Source of the DNA: Nocardia acididurans
GTDB lineage: Bacteria > Actinomycetota > Actinomycetes > Mycobacteriales > Mycobacteriaceae
Assembly: GCF_016741815.1 (NCBI RefSeq)
Contig: NZ_JAERRJ010000005.1
Span: forward strand, 124,001-188,000
Direction: 5' to 3'
Length of the DNA: 64,000 nucleotides
Below are positions 1-8,202 of this stretch, piece by piece (the stretch's first letter is position 1; every line of letters begins with the position of its first letter). A program made the position numbers and the translations under genes. The notes beneath the pieces were generated by a model that was not told the DNA's origin, did no database searches, and saw nothing but the letters and a program-made list of their open reading frames with translations.

Positions 1-1
1 G

Positions 2-232
2 ATCACCGACGGTTTGGCCGCCGAACTGATGACAGGCCCACCGACACGGACCCGGTACTGGGCCGTGTACAGCCATCAAGACCAGCTGATCGAAGACGCG
101 CGGTACGAAACGCGGTTCTTGTTCTTCAATCCGCGCGACAAACGACCTGACTTCCTGCTGGAGATCTCCCAGACCGAGGCGGACGAGATTCTGCTTGAAC
201 GCTTCGGCGTTGCGCATGCCACGCGACTCTGA
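2..232 (+). CDS. Hypothetical protein, 5' end outside the window
   Basis: The reading frame is open from the first bases of the window to a TGA at 230-232, so the gene probably starts upstream. A TTG at 14 is the only internal early start candidate. The visible part is about 75 residues, acidic, with a Trp-Ala-Val-Tyr-Ser segment and an aromatic Phe-Leu-Phe-Phe-Asn segment that look like a folded cytosolic domain rather than noise. I do not recognise the family. No signal peptide or membrane segment is visible. The next gene is on the opposite strand, so this is the 3' end of a rightward unit. Confidence 0.45.
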   Translation: MTDGLAAELMTGPPTRTRYWAVYSHQDQLIEDARYETRFLFFNPRDKRPDFLLEISQTEADEILLERFGVAHATRL

Positions 233-288
233 TCTTTCAGGGGTGCAAGCGTCGCCGATGCTGCGGTGCGCGAATCGGATGGATTCGT

Positions 289-684
289 TCAGAGACCCCG
301 CGGCCGGCCGGGTGCGCGCGTAGTTGTCCGAGCTGTTCCTACAGAGCCGTCTCCCCCGTTCGTCCTGTGCAGGTGTAGATGTGCCGGTCTGAGCAGCGAG
401 GTTCGGGCCTGGACCCGTTCCAGCTCCGGACCCGCGAACCGCGCCAGGAAGACCGAGAAATCGCTGAGGTGCGCGCACTGCTTCTCGTCGCGATCGAAAT
501 AGACACACGCTTCAGGCCGATCTACTTCGAGATCCGTCGCCAAAGTTGCGCCGTAGCAGTCTTGTTCGATGACCTGCCAGTTCAGGGTTGCGCAGAGCGG
601 CTGAAGATCGTCAGGCGTCCAAGTCCATCCGAACCCTGCAATGGCTCGCGCGATTGCAACGACATGATCGGTATCTGGACGCAT
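289..684 (-). CDS. DUF6301-like protein, probably C-terminally truncated
   Basis: From the ATG at 684 the first 75 or so residues look like the start of the actinobacterial DUF6301 family: an IARA-helix, a GWTWTPDDL segment, then GATLATDLEV and a HLSDFSVFLARF segment. Beyond about residue 80 the sequence turns into Arg/Thr/His-rich low complexity and stops at 131 residues, shorter than I expect for the family and without a recognisable C-terminal half. This suggests a frameshift or truncation. The family has no known function; I recall it as small soluble proteins common in Nocardia. The family assignment is from memory of the motif pattern and is not certain. Confidence 0.5.
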   Translation of the reverse strand: MRPDTDHVVAIARAIAGFGWTWTPDDLQPLCATLNWQVIEQDCYGATLATDLEVDRPEACVYFDRDEKQCAHLSDFSVFLARFAGPELERVQARTSLLRPAHLHLHRTNGGDGSVGTARTTTRAPGRPRGL

Positions 685-752
685 GGTCGAAGAATAGGTT
701 GATCCGCTGGACCGGGCTGGTGGCGTGAGCTGGTGAGGGCCGGTGTGCAGGG

Positions 753-1163
753 TCAGATCGAGCCGGTCATCAGACCGGTCAGGACGCCCGCCGCGGATCC
801 GGTGGTCACCCCGGCGGGCAGCAGCACGTCGGTGGTGGTCCCGTACTTCAAGGTGTCGACGCACAGCTCGGTCTGTGCGAGGGCGCCGACGCGCGCGGTC
901 GATTCCAGCGACATTCCCGATTGCCAGGCGGCCATCTGGTGCACCGCGGTGACTGCGCTGCGGGTTGTCCGGATCTTGTCACAGAAGACGTATCCGTAGC
1001 CGATGATGACCTCTCGGTCGGCGACCAGCTCCGGATACACCACACCCACCAGATCGACGTACTTCTGCTCCGAAGCGTGAGCCGCTCCGGTACCGCCGAT
1101 CGTCAACAGCGTCGCAGCGGCCACTGTGATCCCCACACGCAATGTTCTGTTCAACACGAGCAC
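753..1163 (-). CDS. Secreted DUF732-like protein
   Basis: A 136-residue protein with an N-terminal signal peptide: basic start, hydrophobic core around residues 10-25, and an AHA-S cleavage-like site near residue 30. The mature part has two cysteines, one in a YVFCDKI segment and one in a QTELCVDTL segment, spaced as in the small helical, disulfide-linked DUF732 proteins of mycobacteria and nocardiae. Function is unknown; the protein is expected outside the cytoplasmic membrane. Start choice is uncertain because GTG and TTG codons follow each other at the beginning. The gene lies alone on the minus strand between the DUF6301-like gene and the recombinase-like gene. Confidence 0.65.
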   Translation of the reverse strand: MLVLNRTLRVGITVAAATLLTIGGTGAAHASEQKYVDLVGVVYPELVADREVIIGYGYVFCDKIRTTRSAVTAVHQMAAWQSGMSLESTARVGALAQTELCVDTLKYGTTTDVLLPAGVTTGSAAGVLTGLMTGSI

Positions 1164-1269
1164 ACACTACTTCGTGCGAGTACACGAGATACGAGCGAGC
1201 GCAACGGATTCTCCGCACACCGACCGCCGCGGCCCCGCCGCGCAGTGTGCCGAGACGACGAGACGGCAC

Positions 1270-1617
1270 TCACCTGTCAACGCGCTCCCCACCGATCTCG
1301 ACGGCCCCGGTGGCGCGGCGCGCATAGGTCTCCGCACTGTCAGCGGTCACTACATCGACCACCTGGACGAGTTCGGCGGGCACCTCCTCGCCGTCGAAGT
1401 GATGCTTCGACGGCGTGAACACCGCTTCCGCGCCGATGCGGCTCACCGTGACCCGGATCCGATGCACAGGCCGATCGACCTCCGGCCCGAATGCCAGGGT
1501 CTTCGCATAGTCGTAGCCGTATCGGCTTGCGAGAGAGCGCATTTGATACTCATGCCATTGCTGGTGGACACCGGAAACATCCCGGCGCAGATATCCGATC
1601 GCCTTCGGTTTCGTCAC
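1270..1617 (-). CDS. Small serine-recombinase N-domain-like protein, probably non-catalytic
   Basis: A 115-residue protein starting at a GTG with a GAGGAG Shine-Dalgarno just upstream. Residues 5-35 (KAIGYLRRDVSG, then a region rich in Gln/Arg/Leu ending in RYGYDYAKT) follow the pattern of the resolvase catalytic N-domain: a beta strand with Tyr-x-Arg, then a helix, then 'yGy'. The protein ends where a recombinase would continue into its dimerisation helix and DNA-binding domain. The usual arginine-rich active-site motifs are not evident. It lies 146 bases downstream of an XRE regulator on the same strand and may be its partner. Loss of recombinase function is my inference; the actual role is unknown. 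Confidence 0.55.
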   Translation of the reverse strand: MTKPKAIGYLRRDVSGVHQQWHEYQMRSLASRYGYDYAKTLAFGPEVDRPVHRIRVTVSRIGAEAVFTPSKHHFDGEEVPAELVQVVDVVTADSAETYARRATGAVEIGGERVDR

Positions 1618-1656
1618 TGCCGCTCCTCCTCGCCCACGGTGGTTGGAGGATCTCCA

Positions 1657-1675
1657 CCACCGGAAAACCCGGTGG
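1657..1675 (-). terminator. Hairpin between the XRE gene and the recombinase-like gene
   Basis: Arms CCACCGG (1657-1663) and CCGGTGG (1669-1675) enclose an AAAAC loop. The hairpin sits about 40 bases upstream of the recombinase-like start and 90 bases downstream of the XRE stop. It could be a terminator or attenuator; there is no U-tract, as is common in actinomycetes. Confidence 0.4.
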
Positions 1676-1739
1676 AGACGTGGCGTTCGACCCGGCGGCG
1701 GCGACCCGAATCCGACGGTAAGGCGGCAGCGCTTCAGCT

Positions 1740-1758
1740 CCTGTCCTGAAAGGACAGG
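1740..1758 (-). terminator. 8-bp stem hairpin after the XRE gene
   Basis: A perfect inverted repeat, CCTGTCCT (1740-1747) and AGGACAGG (1751-1758), with a GAA loop, begins a few bases downstream of the XRE stop codon. It is terminator-like but lacks a T-run. Confidence 0.45.
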
Positions 1759-1763
1759 CCGGG

Positions 1764-2996
1764 TCAGTTCGGCGAGGACCCTGCCTCTGGCGCGACGCCG
1801 AGCCTCCAGGCCAGCCCGCGCAGATTCCGGCCACCAGCATCGCGGCGAGCCGTACGGAGTTGATCGGCGACGGCTTCGCGAACGAAAAGGTCGCTTCGAA
1901 CCCGTTGCGGGGCAAGTGTTTCAGCCTTCAGAAGTAACCCCAGCCCATTGTCCCGAGTCTGTGGTTCGGCGAGCAGCACGCGTCCTGCTTCCGAATAGAA
2001 GCCCGCAAGTCTCGCAGCATCCGGGATCGCGGCGATGTGTAGCCCGTGGACAGCCTCGACAGCCTTCGGTCCGTCGCCGAGTTCCAGACCGATCGACGAC
2101 CGCCAGATCCCGACATTGACCCGGCCGAACCACATCCGAGCGAACTCCCCGACGTCCTTCTCCATTCGGTCGGCAGCTGCTGCCGCTTCGTCGAGATGGG
2201 TTTCCGCGGTGCTGCGGTCGGATTGAACGGCCGCAGCCAAGGACGCCGATAGGTGCAGCATCCCGTAAGCCTGAAGTACCTGCGGATCGTCGGTGCCAGC
2301 AGTCAGTTCGTCGGCCAAGGCAACAGCACGGCTGTATTGCTGCGGACGTGACAAAGATCCAGTGACATTGCCGCGCATCCACATTGCCGCTCCCCGCCAC
2401 TGCGGCGAATCGAGCTCCTCAGCGCAGGTCTGTGCGGCCTTGGCCGCGAGCAACGGGAGACCTCTGACGCCGAGACGTTTCGCCATCACCATCATGGCGA
2501 AGTAGCAGCCGATCATCCCGATCAGTATCTGCTGACGCTGGTCGGGCTTGCGGACGTACATCGCGTGCAATTCCATGAGCAGCTCTGGCGCTTGACCACC
2601 GATGGCCTGATAGTCGCCCGCACCCCGGCACTGCTCCAACTGCGCCAGAGCGGCACGGACCTGTGACCACTCACGAACCCTGGTGCCCGGGTCGTCGCCG
2701 AGTTGGCACACGTCCAACGCCTCCTCGACGGCAACGACACCGGCATACGCCTCAGTCCCCGGCCCGTCCGGTGTTTCCCAGGGCCGGCCGGTGAACTCCG
2801 ACGGCGCAACCCGCAGCGCCTGAGCGAGCGATTCGAGGGTGCGGCGGTTCGTCAAAGCCTGTTCGCCGCGCTCGAGGCGGCCCAGGTAACCGAACGAGAT
2901 ACCCGCGAGCCCGGCCGCGACTTCCAGGCTCAGCCCGCGCCATGCACGAATCTCGCGCAGCCGACGACCGATTTCGCTGGGAGGAAAGTCGTTCAT
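1764..2996 (-). CDS. XRE-family transcriptional regulator with TPR-like C-domain
   Basis: A 410-residue protein. Residues 8-65 form a Cro/C1-type helix-turn-helix (IGRRLREIRAWRGLSLEVAAG, then ISFGYLGRLERGE, then LESLAQALRV). The remaining 340 residues are helical and Ala/Leu-rich, resembling the tetratricopeptide-type ligand or peptide-sensing domain found behind XRE domains in actinomycetes. A GAGGAG Shine-Dalgarno precedes the ATG. It is transcribed divergently from the carboxylesterase at 3174 and followed by the recombinase-like gene, so it may control either or both. Signals sensed by such proteins are mostly unknown. Confidence 0.85.
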   Translation of the reverse strand: MNDFPPSEIGRRLREIRAWRGLSLEVAAGLAGISFGYLGRLERGEQALTNRRTLESLAQALRVAPSEFTGRPWETPDGPGTEAYAGVVAVEEALDVCQLGDDPGTRVREWSQVRAALAQLEQCRGAGDYQAIGGQAPELLMELHAMYVRKPDQRQQILIGMIGCYFAMMVMAKRLGVRGLPLLAAKAAQTCAEELDSPQWRGAAMWMRGNVTGSLSRPQQYSRAVALADELTAGTDDPQVLQAYGMLHLSASLAAAVQSDRSTAETHLDEAAAAADRMEKDVGEFARMWFGRVNVGIWRSSIGLELGDGPKAVEAVHGLHIAAIPDAARLAGFYSEAGRVLLAEPQTRDNGLGLLLKAETLAPQRVRSDLFVREAVADQLRTARRDAGGRNLRGLAWRLGVAPEAGSSPN

Positions 2997-3173
2997 GGTG
3001 GCACTCCTCGCCCCGGATGGCTACCCAACTGCGACCATAGCCCGCACAGCTCACAAGTGCGACCAGACTGGAGCACCTCCCAGAATGGCGATGAGCCGAC
3101 ACCGCAGCGGGCGTGCCCCGTATTGGCCTTTTCGCTCTGCCGGAGCGCCGGGATCGCTGGCTACCATCGGTAA

Positions 3174-4679
3174 ATGGTGGCAACGACTGACATAAAGACC
3201 GCCGACGGGATCGTTCGTGGTCATCGGGGCCGCCGCGTTTCACGCTGGCGGTCCATTCCTTATGCGGCGGCACCCGTGGGTGAGCTGCGATTCCGTGCGC
3301 CGCAGCCGGTGCAGCCGTGGAGCGGGGTGCGTGATGCCACCGAGTTCGGGTTCGCTGCGATGCAGCATCGCAGCGGTGCGCGGATCGGGCCGCGACGGCA
3401 GCAGCCGACCGGGGAGGACTGTCTGACGCTCAATGTCACCGCGCCCAATGATCTCGCGGGCGGGCCGCGTCCGGTCATGGTGTTCATTCACGGTGGCGGG
3501 TATGTGATCGGAACCTCGGCGCTGGGTTTGTATTCCGGCGCTCGGCTGGCCGTGCGCGGCGATGTCGTGGTGGTGTCGATCAATTACCGGCTGGGCGCGT
3601 TCGGCTATGTGGACTTCAGTGAATTCTCCACGGCCGCACATCGATTCGACTCGAATCTGGGATTGCGCGATCAGGTGGCGGCGCTGGAGTGGGTGCGGCG
3701 CAATATCTCCGCGTTCGGCGGCGATCCCGGCAATGTCACCATTTTCGGTGAATCCGCCGGCGCGCACGCGGTGCTGTCGCTGCTGTGCACGCCCGCGGCG
3801 GCCGGACTCTTCCATCGCGGGATCTCGCAGAGTCCGCCCGCCGACTGGGGCACCTCCGCCGCGGCGGCGAAGGTGTTCGCGGAGCGCTGTGTGAAGCGGC
3901 TCGGCGTCGTCTCCGGTGAGGCGGCGCAGGCGCTGCTCACCGCTCGTCCCAACGACATTCGCCGCGCGGTGGATCGGGCCGTGGGTGAGGTGCTGCGCGG
4001 GCAGCCGGGGTTGTTCCCGGTGGCTCCGGTGGTGGACGGCGATTTCCTGCCGCTGTCGCCGGTGGACGCCTTCGCGAACGGCACGGCGCATCCGCTGCCG
4101 CTCATCATCGGCACCAATCGGGACGAAGGCACGCTGTTCACTCGGTTCGACGACACCCTGCCCACCACGCCGGAGCGGATGCGCACACTGCTCCGGGATC
4201 CTGCGACACAGGACCGGGTGATCAAGGCGTACAGCGGTTTTCCGCGCGCCAAGGAGGCGGTGCGGATGGGCGGTGATTTCACCTTCTGGCGGCCGAGCGT
4301 GCGAGTCATGGAGGGGCACAGCCGTTTCGCCCCGACCTACGCCTACCGCTACGACTTCGCCCCGCGCGCACTGCATCTGAGCGGCTTCGGCGCCACGCAC
4401 GCCACGGATCTGCTGCCGGTGTTCGGCGCGGCGGATACGGCGGTCGGCCGGGCGCTCACCGCAGCGGGCGGTGCGCGCGGATTGCGTTCGGTGACACGGC
4501 AGTTCCAGGACAACTGGCTGGCGTTCGCGCGCACCGGCGCGCCCCTGCCGTCCTGGCCCGCCTACACCGAGGCGCAGCGGGCCACCATGATCATCGACTA
4601 TCCGCCCCGCGTGGAGAACGACCCGGAGTCCGCCAAGCGGCTCGCCTGGGAGGGTGTGCGCCTGCCATCCCTGGTGTGA
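3174..4679 (+). CDS. Type-B carboxylesterase/lipase family protein
   Basis: A 501-residue alpha/beta hydrolase of the carboxylesterase type-B family, which hydrolyses carboxylic esters. Visible features are the FRAPQPVQPW N-terminal block, an oxyanion HGGGY at about residue 106, the EDCLTLNV signature 'EDCLyLNv', the nucleophile elbow GESAG with Ser194, a GTNRDEGTLF segment with the acidic residue, and a His in GATHATDLLPVFG. All catalytic elements are present and the length is normal. No signal peptide is seen, so it is probably cytosolic. It is divergent from the XRE regulator and its stop directly abuts the convergent Fpg/Nei gene stop with no spacer. Substrate cannot be deduced. Confidence 0.9.
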   Translation: MVATTDIKTADGIVRGHRGRRVSRWRSIPYAAAPVGELRFRAPQPVQPWSGVRDATEFGFAAMQHRSGARIGPRRQQPTGEDCLTLNVTAPNDLAGGPRPVMVFIHGGGYVIGTSALGLYSGARLAVRGDVVVVSINYRLGAFGYVDFSEFSTAAHRFDSNLGLRDQVAALEWVRRNISAFGGDPGNVTIFGESAGAHAVLSLLCTPAAAGLFHRGISQSPPADWGTSAAAAKVFAERCVKRLGVVSGEAAQALLTARPNDIRRAVDRAVGEVLRGQPGLFPVAPVVDGDFLPLSPVDAFANGTAHPLPLIIGTNRDEGTLFTRFDDTLPTTPERMRTLLRDPATQDRVIKAYSGFPRAKEAVRMGGDFTFWRPSVRVMEGHSRFAPTYAYRYDFAPRALHLSGFGATHATDLLPVFGAADTAVGRALTAAGGARGLRSVTRQFQDNWLAFARTGAPLPSWPAYTEAQRATMIIDYPPRVENDPESAKRLAWEGVRLPSLV

Positions 4680-5546
4680 TTACTTGAGCAGCCGGGACAT
4701 GCGCCGATCGGCGAGGATCTTCCCCCCGGTCTGACAGGTGGGACAGTACTGAAAAGACTTGTCCGCGTAGGCGACTTCGCGGACGGTGTCCCCGCACACC
4801 GGGCACTTCTCCCCCGTCCGCCCGTGCACCTGCATCCCGGATCGCTTCTCCCCCTTGAGCCGCGCCGCGTCCTGCCCCACCGACCGTTCGACCGCGTCGC
4901 CGAGCGTGGCCCGCATCGCCGAGTACAGCCGTGCCGTCTGATCCGCGTCCAGGGTGCGGGTACCGGCGAACGGCGACAACTTGGCCGTATGCAGGATCTC
5001 GTCGGAGTAGGCGTTCCCGATTCCCGCGATCAACCCCTGATCGGTGAGCGCGGTCTTCACTCGCTGCGACGTCCCGTGCAGCAGCTCCGCGAATTCCGTC
5101 TCGCTGACCGCCAGCGCATCCGGCCCGAGCCGCGCGATGCTCGGCACCAGCAGCGGTTCCTTGGTCACCCACACCGCCAGCCGCTTCTTGGTCCCGGCCT
5201 CGGTCAGATCGAACGCGGGTGTGGCCCCGTCCGGCGTGAACAGGTTGACCCGCAACGCCAACGGCCCCTTCCCCGGCTTCGGCGGCGCGGCCGACGGCTC
5301 GTCGATCCACCGCAACCAACCCGCCCGCGACAGATGGGTGATCAACCACAACCCGTCGCAGTCGATGCCGAGATGCTTCCCCCAGTGCCCCACCCCGGTC
5401 ACATCGCGCCCGGACAGCGCGGTAGCCGGCGGATCGAACGTCTTCAACACACTCAGCGCCGCAACATCGACCCGCCCCACCACCGCCCCCACGGCATGCT
5501 CGACCAGGAACTGTTCGAGAGCCACGATTTCCGGCAACTCGGGCAT
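4680..5546 (-). CDS. Fpg/Nei-family DNA glycosylase/AP lyase
   Basis: A 288-residue base-excision repair enzyme. It begins MPELPE, giving the N-terminal Pro2 nucleophile and catalytic Glu3 of the Fpg/Nei superfamily. The middle contains the helix-two-turn-helix region (GIGNAYSDEIL), and the C-terminus has a zinc finger with two Cys-x2-Cys pairs (CPVCGD and YCPTCQTGG) followed by the KILADRRMSRLLK tail with its conserved Arg. It is expected to remove oxidised bases and cut the abasic site. The sequence resembles the actinobacterial Fpg/Nei subgroup rather than canonical MutM, so substrate range is not assigned. Convergent with the carboxylesterase. Confidence 0.9.
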   Translation of the reverse strand: MPELPEIVALEQFLVEHAVGAVVGRVDVAALSVLKTFDPPATALSGRDVTGVGHWGKHLGIDCDGLWLITHLSRAGWLRWIDEPSAAPPKPGKGPLALRVNLFTPDGATPAFDLTEAGTKKRLAVWVTKEPLLVPSIARLGPDALAVSETEFAELLHGTSQRVKTALTDQGLIAGIGNAYSDEILHTAKLSPFAGTRTLDADQTARLYSAMRATLGDAVERSVGQDAARLKGEKRSGMQVHGRTGEKCPVCGDTVREVAYADKSFQYCPTCQTGGKILADRRMSRLLK

Positions 5547-5611
5547 ACCCGCAGCCTACCGGCCCACCCCGACACCCGCCGGACAGCGCCGCCGGGATGT
5601 CGATCCAGCGG

Positions 5612-6379
5612 TCAGGGGGTGCGGCGGCTGAGGCGGTAGATGTCCATGATCCAGCCCTTGGCTTCACGCAGGGCGGCGCGGCGGCGGGTGATGCGGTGTT
5701 CGACCACGCGCAGCGGGCCTTCGATGACGACCTCGTCGGGCATGCCGAGGTAGGCGCCCCACCAGATGTAGATGTCATCGCCCTCGAGCTGGGTGAAGGA
5801 GCAGTCGGCGTCGAGCATGACCAGGGTGGAGTGGCCGGGGGCGAGACCTTCGTCGCGGAGGCGGCGGCCGGTGGTGATGTGCAGGGGTTCGCCGATGTCG
5901 TGCAGGACCATGCGGTGGGCGGCGGCCAGGGCCTGGACGCTGGTGATGCCGGGGATGACCTCGTAGTCGAAGTGGATGCGTTCGCGGTCGAGGACGCGTT
6001 CGACGATGCGCAGGGTGCTGTCGTAGAGGGAGGGGTCGCCCCAGACGAGAATGCCGCCGACGCCGTCGGTTTCGGCGAAGGCGCGTTCCAGGAGTTCGGC
6101 GCGGGCCTCGTGCCAGTCGCCGACGACACTGCGGTAGGCGGTGTCGGCGTCGCGGGCGGGGACGGTCCGGTCGCGGGGCGGGTCCGGGATCTCGACCACC
6201 CGATGCGGCTGCGTGGCGTGTTCGGCGAGGATGGTGGCGCGCACGTCGACCAGCTCCTGTTTGTCGCCGCCCTTGCCGATGACGAAGAACACATCCACCC
6301 GGCGCATGGCCTTGACGGCCTGCATCGTGACCTGGTCCGGATCACCGGCGCCGATTCCTATGACGAAGAGCTTCCGCAC
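5612..6379 (-). CDS. cobF: Precorrin-6A synthase (deacetylating)
   Basis: A 255-residue SAM-dependent C-1 methyltransferase of the aerobic cobalamin pathway. It converts precorrin-5 to precorrin-6A with loss of acetate. The GTG at 6379 gives the expected N-terminus [18 protein letters not shown], the tetrapyrrole methylase glycine motif. The [16 protein letters not shown] block with the SAM site is near the middle, and [16 protein letters not shown] follows, both typical of CobF. It starts head-to-head with thyA, about 20 bases apart, so the promoters overlap. The only other corrin gene in the window is cobM at 32-33 kb, so the pathway genes are dispersed. Confidence 0.9.
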   Translation of the reverse strand: MRKLFVIGIGAGDPDQVTMQAVKAMRRVDVFFVIGKGGDKQELVDVRATILAEHATQPHRVVEIPDPPRDRTVPARDADTAYRSVVGDWHEARAELLERAFAETDGVGGILVWGDPSLYDSTLRIVERVLDRERIHFDYEVIPGITSVQALAAAHRMVLHDIGEPLHITTGRRLRDEGLAPGHSTLVMLDADCSFTQLEGDDIYIWWGAYLGMPDEVVIEGPLRVVEHRITRRRAALREAKGWIMDIYRLSRRTP

Positions 6380-6399
6380 GGTGCGTAAGCTTGCCAGGC

Positions 6400-7206
6400 G
6401 TGGAGAGCGCACCGGATACCCAGTACGAGGACCTGCTGCGGCACGTGCTGGAGAACGGGACACCCAAGGCGGATCGGACGGGTACCGGGACTCGCAGCAT
6501 CTTCGGGCATCAGTTGCGGTACGACCTGTCGCAGGGGTTTCCGCTGATCACCACGAAGAAAGTGCATCTCAAATCGATCGTGTACGAGCTGCTGTGGTTC
6601 CTGCGCGGCGACTCCAATGTGCAGTGGCTGCAGGACAACGGCGTCACCATCTGGGACGAATGGGCCGACAAGGACGGCGAGCTCGGCCCGGTGTACGGCG
6701 TGCAGTGGCGCTCCTGGCCGACGCCGGACGGCACCCACATCGATCAGATCTCGCAGGTGCTGCAGACGCTGCGCACCGATCCGGATTCCCGGCGCATCAT
6801 CGTATCCGCCTGGAATGTGGCCGAATTGGATCGCATGGCGCTCGCACCCTGCCACGCCTTCTTCCAGTTCTACGTGGCCGACGGCAAGCTCAGCTGCCAG
6901 CTGTACCAGCGCAGCGCGGACCTGTTCCTGGGCGTGCCGTTCAATATCGCCAGCTACGCGCTGCTGACGCAGATGGTGGCCCAGCAGACCGAGCTGCTGC
7001 CCGGCGAGTTCATCTGGACCGGCGGCGACGTGCACATCTACGACAACCATGTGGATCAGGTGCGCGAGCAGCTGACCCGCGACCCGTACCCGTTCCCGCA
7101 GCTGCACCTGCGTCCCGCGCCGACGCTGTTCGACTACGCCTACGAGGATGTGGAAATCGTGGGCTACCAGCATCATCCGGCCATCAAGGCGCCGGTGGCG
7201 GTGTGA
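6400..7206 (+). CDS. thyA: Thymidylate synthase
   Basis: Converts dUMP and methylene-tetrahydrofolate to dTMP and dihydrofolate. The protein is about 268 residues and close to mycobacterial ThyA along its length: [19 protein letters not shown] near the N-terminus (phosphate-binding Arg), [21 protein letters not shown], the catalytic Cys at about residue 151 in [32 protein letters not shown], and the C-terminal IKAPVAV used to close the site. I chose the GTG at 6400; a TTG at 6391 is an alternative. Its stop overlaps the folA start, so the two are translationally coupled, which makes sense because ThyA generates the dihydrofolate that FolA recycles. Confidence 0.95.
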   Translation: MESAPDTQYEDLLRHVLENGTPKADRTGTGTRSIFGHQLRYDLSQGFPLITTKKVHLKSIVYELLWFLRGDSNVQWLQDNGVTIWDEWADKDGELGPVYGVQWRSWPTPDGTHIDQISQVLQTLRTDPDSRRIIVSAWNVAELDRMALAPCHAFFQFYVADGKLSCQLYQRSADLFLGVPFNIASYALLTQMVAQQTELLPGEFIWTGGDVHIYDNHVDQVREQLTRDPYPFPQLHLRPAPTLFDYAYEDVEIVGYQHHPAIKAPVAV

Positions 7207-7700
7207 GCGCGACGATGACGCGGACCATCGGTCTCATCTGGGCGCAGACGCCCGAGGGCATCATCGGCCTGGACAACGCCATCCCGTGGCGGGTGCCGGA
7301 GGACATGGCGCATTTCAAGGACACCACCTGGGGTCACCCCGTGGTGATGGGTCGCCGCACCTGGGATTCGCTGCCGAAGCGGTTTCGCCCGCTGGAAGGC
7401 CGTCGCAATATCGTCGTGACCCGTCAAGCCGACTGGTCTGCCGAGGGAGCCGAACGCGCGGGCTCGCTCGAGGAGGCCTTCGAGCTGTGCGGCGACCGCA
7501 CGGTCTGGGTGGCGGGCGGCGGCGAAATCTATCGTGCCGCACTGCCTTTCGCGACCGAGCTGATGGTCACCGAGGTGGCAGCGGAGGTCGCGGGCGACTG
7601 CACCGCGCCGGCCATCGGACCGGAATGGCGCGCCGATGAACAGCCGTGGCGGGAGTCCAGCACGGGTCTGCGGTATCGCTTCCGCCGTTACACGCGGTAA
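7203..7700 (+). CDS. folA: Dihydrofolate reductase
   Basis: Reduces dihydrofolate to tetrahydrofolate with NADPH. About 165 residues with the standard single-domain fold: [31 protein letters not shown] (substrate loop with Trp and the acidic residue), [31 protein letters not shown], and [14 protein letters not shown] for cofactor binding. The GTG at 7203 overlaps the thyA TGA (GTGA), suggesting coupling; an ATG at 7215 is the alternative start. It is the classical trimethoprim target, and no resistance change can be judged from sequence alone. Confidence 0.95.
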   Translation: MSATMTRTIGLIWAQTPEGIIGLDNAIPWRVPEDMAHFKDTTWGHPVVMGRRTWDSLPKRFRPLEGRRNIVVTRQADWSAEGAERAGSLEEAFELCGDRTVWVAGGGEIYRAALPFATELMVTEVAAEVAGDCTAPAIGPEWRADEQPWRESSTGLRYRFRRYTR

Positions 7701-7814
7701 CGCGGATAACGCGGACATCCCGCGTGCGGCAATTCCTGTACACACACCCTCGAAACCGCCGATCGGCCGCACGGTGTCCGGCATACTCACGGATACTCCG
7801 GCGAAAGGCAGTCC

Positions 7815-8141
7815 ATGGACAAGAAATCGCTGACCGCGGTAGCTCGCCAGCAGCTCAAGATAGCCGCGACCGCCTCGAGCGGGCGCAGTTCGCAGACCAT
7901 CTACGGTGGGCACGCCCACAGCCTCCGGCAGACGGTGATCGCGTTGACGGCCGGTCAGTCCCTGGCCGAGCACGAGAATCCCGGTGAGGCCACGCTGGTG
8001 GTGCTCAGCGGCGTGCTCACGCTCATCAGCGGCACGAACGAGTGGAAGGGTTCCGCGGGCGACCTGCTTGTGATCCCGAACGCACGCCACAGCGTGAAGG
8101 CCATCGACGACGTGGCGTTTCTGCTGACGGTCGCGAAGTAG
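7815..8141 (+). CDS. Small cupin-domain protein
   Basis: A 108-residue single cupin. The QTVIALTAGQSLAEHENPGEATLVVLSGVLTLI part matches cupin motif 1 (His and Glu present), and GDLLVIPNARHSV matches motif 2 with its His. It may bind a metal and act as a small sensor or chelating protein. An AAAGG Shine-Dalgarno lies just before the ATG. It is the gene upstream of the DyP-encapsulin pair, separated from it by a hairpin that includes its own stop codon, so co-transcription with them is doubtful. No specific function can be assigned. Confidence 0.8.
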   Translation: MDKKSLTAVARQQLKIAATASSGRSSQTIYGGHAHSLRQTVIALTAGQSLAEHENPGEATLVVLSGVLTLISGTNEWKGSAGDLLVIPNARHSVKAIDDVAFLLTVAK

Positions 8142-8160
8142 CCCGCACTCGCCGGGCTAC
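8138..8160 (+). terminator. Hairpin terminator after the cupin gene
   Basis: Perfect 8-bp arms GTAGCCCG (8138-8145) and CGGGCTAC (8153-8160) with a 7-nt loop. The cupin stop codon (8139-8141) lies inside the left arm. No T-run follows. Confidence 0.55.
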
Positions 8161-8202
8161 CGGTGCGGCGAGCGCTTCGCGGGTCGTTCTAGGCTGGAAC
8201 GC

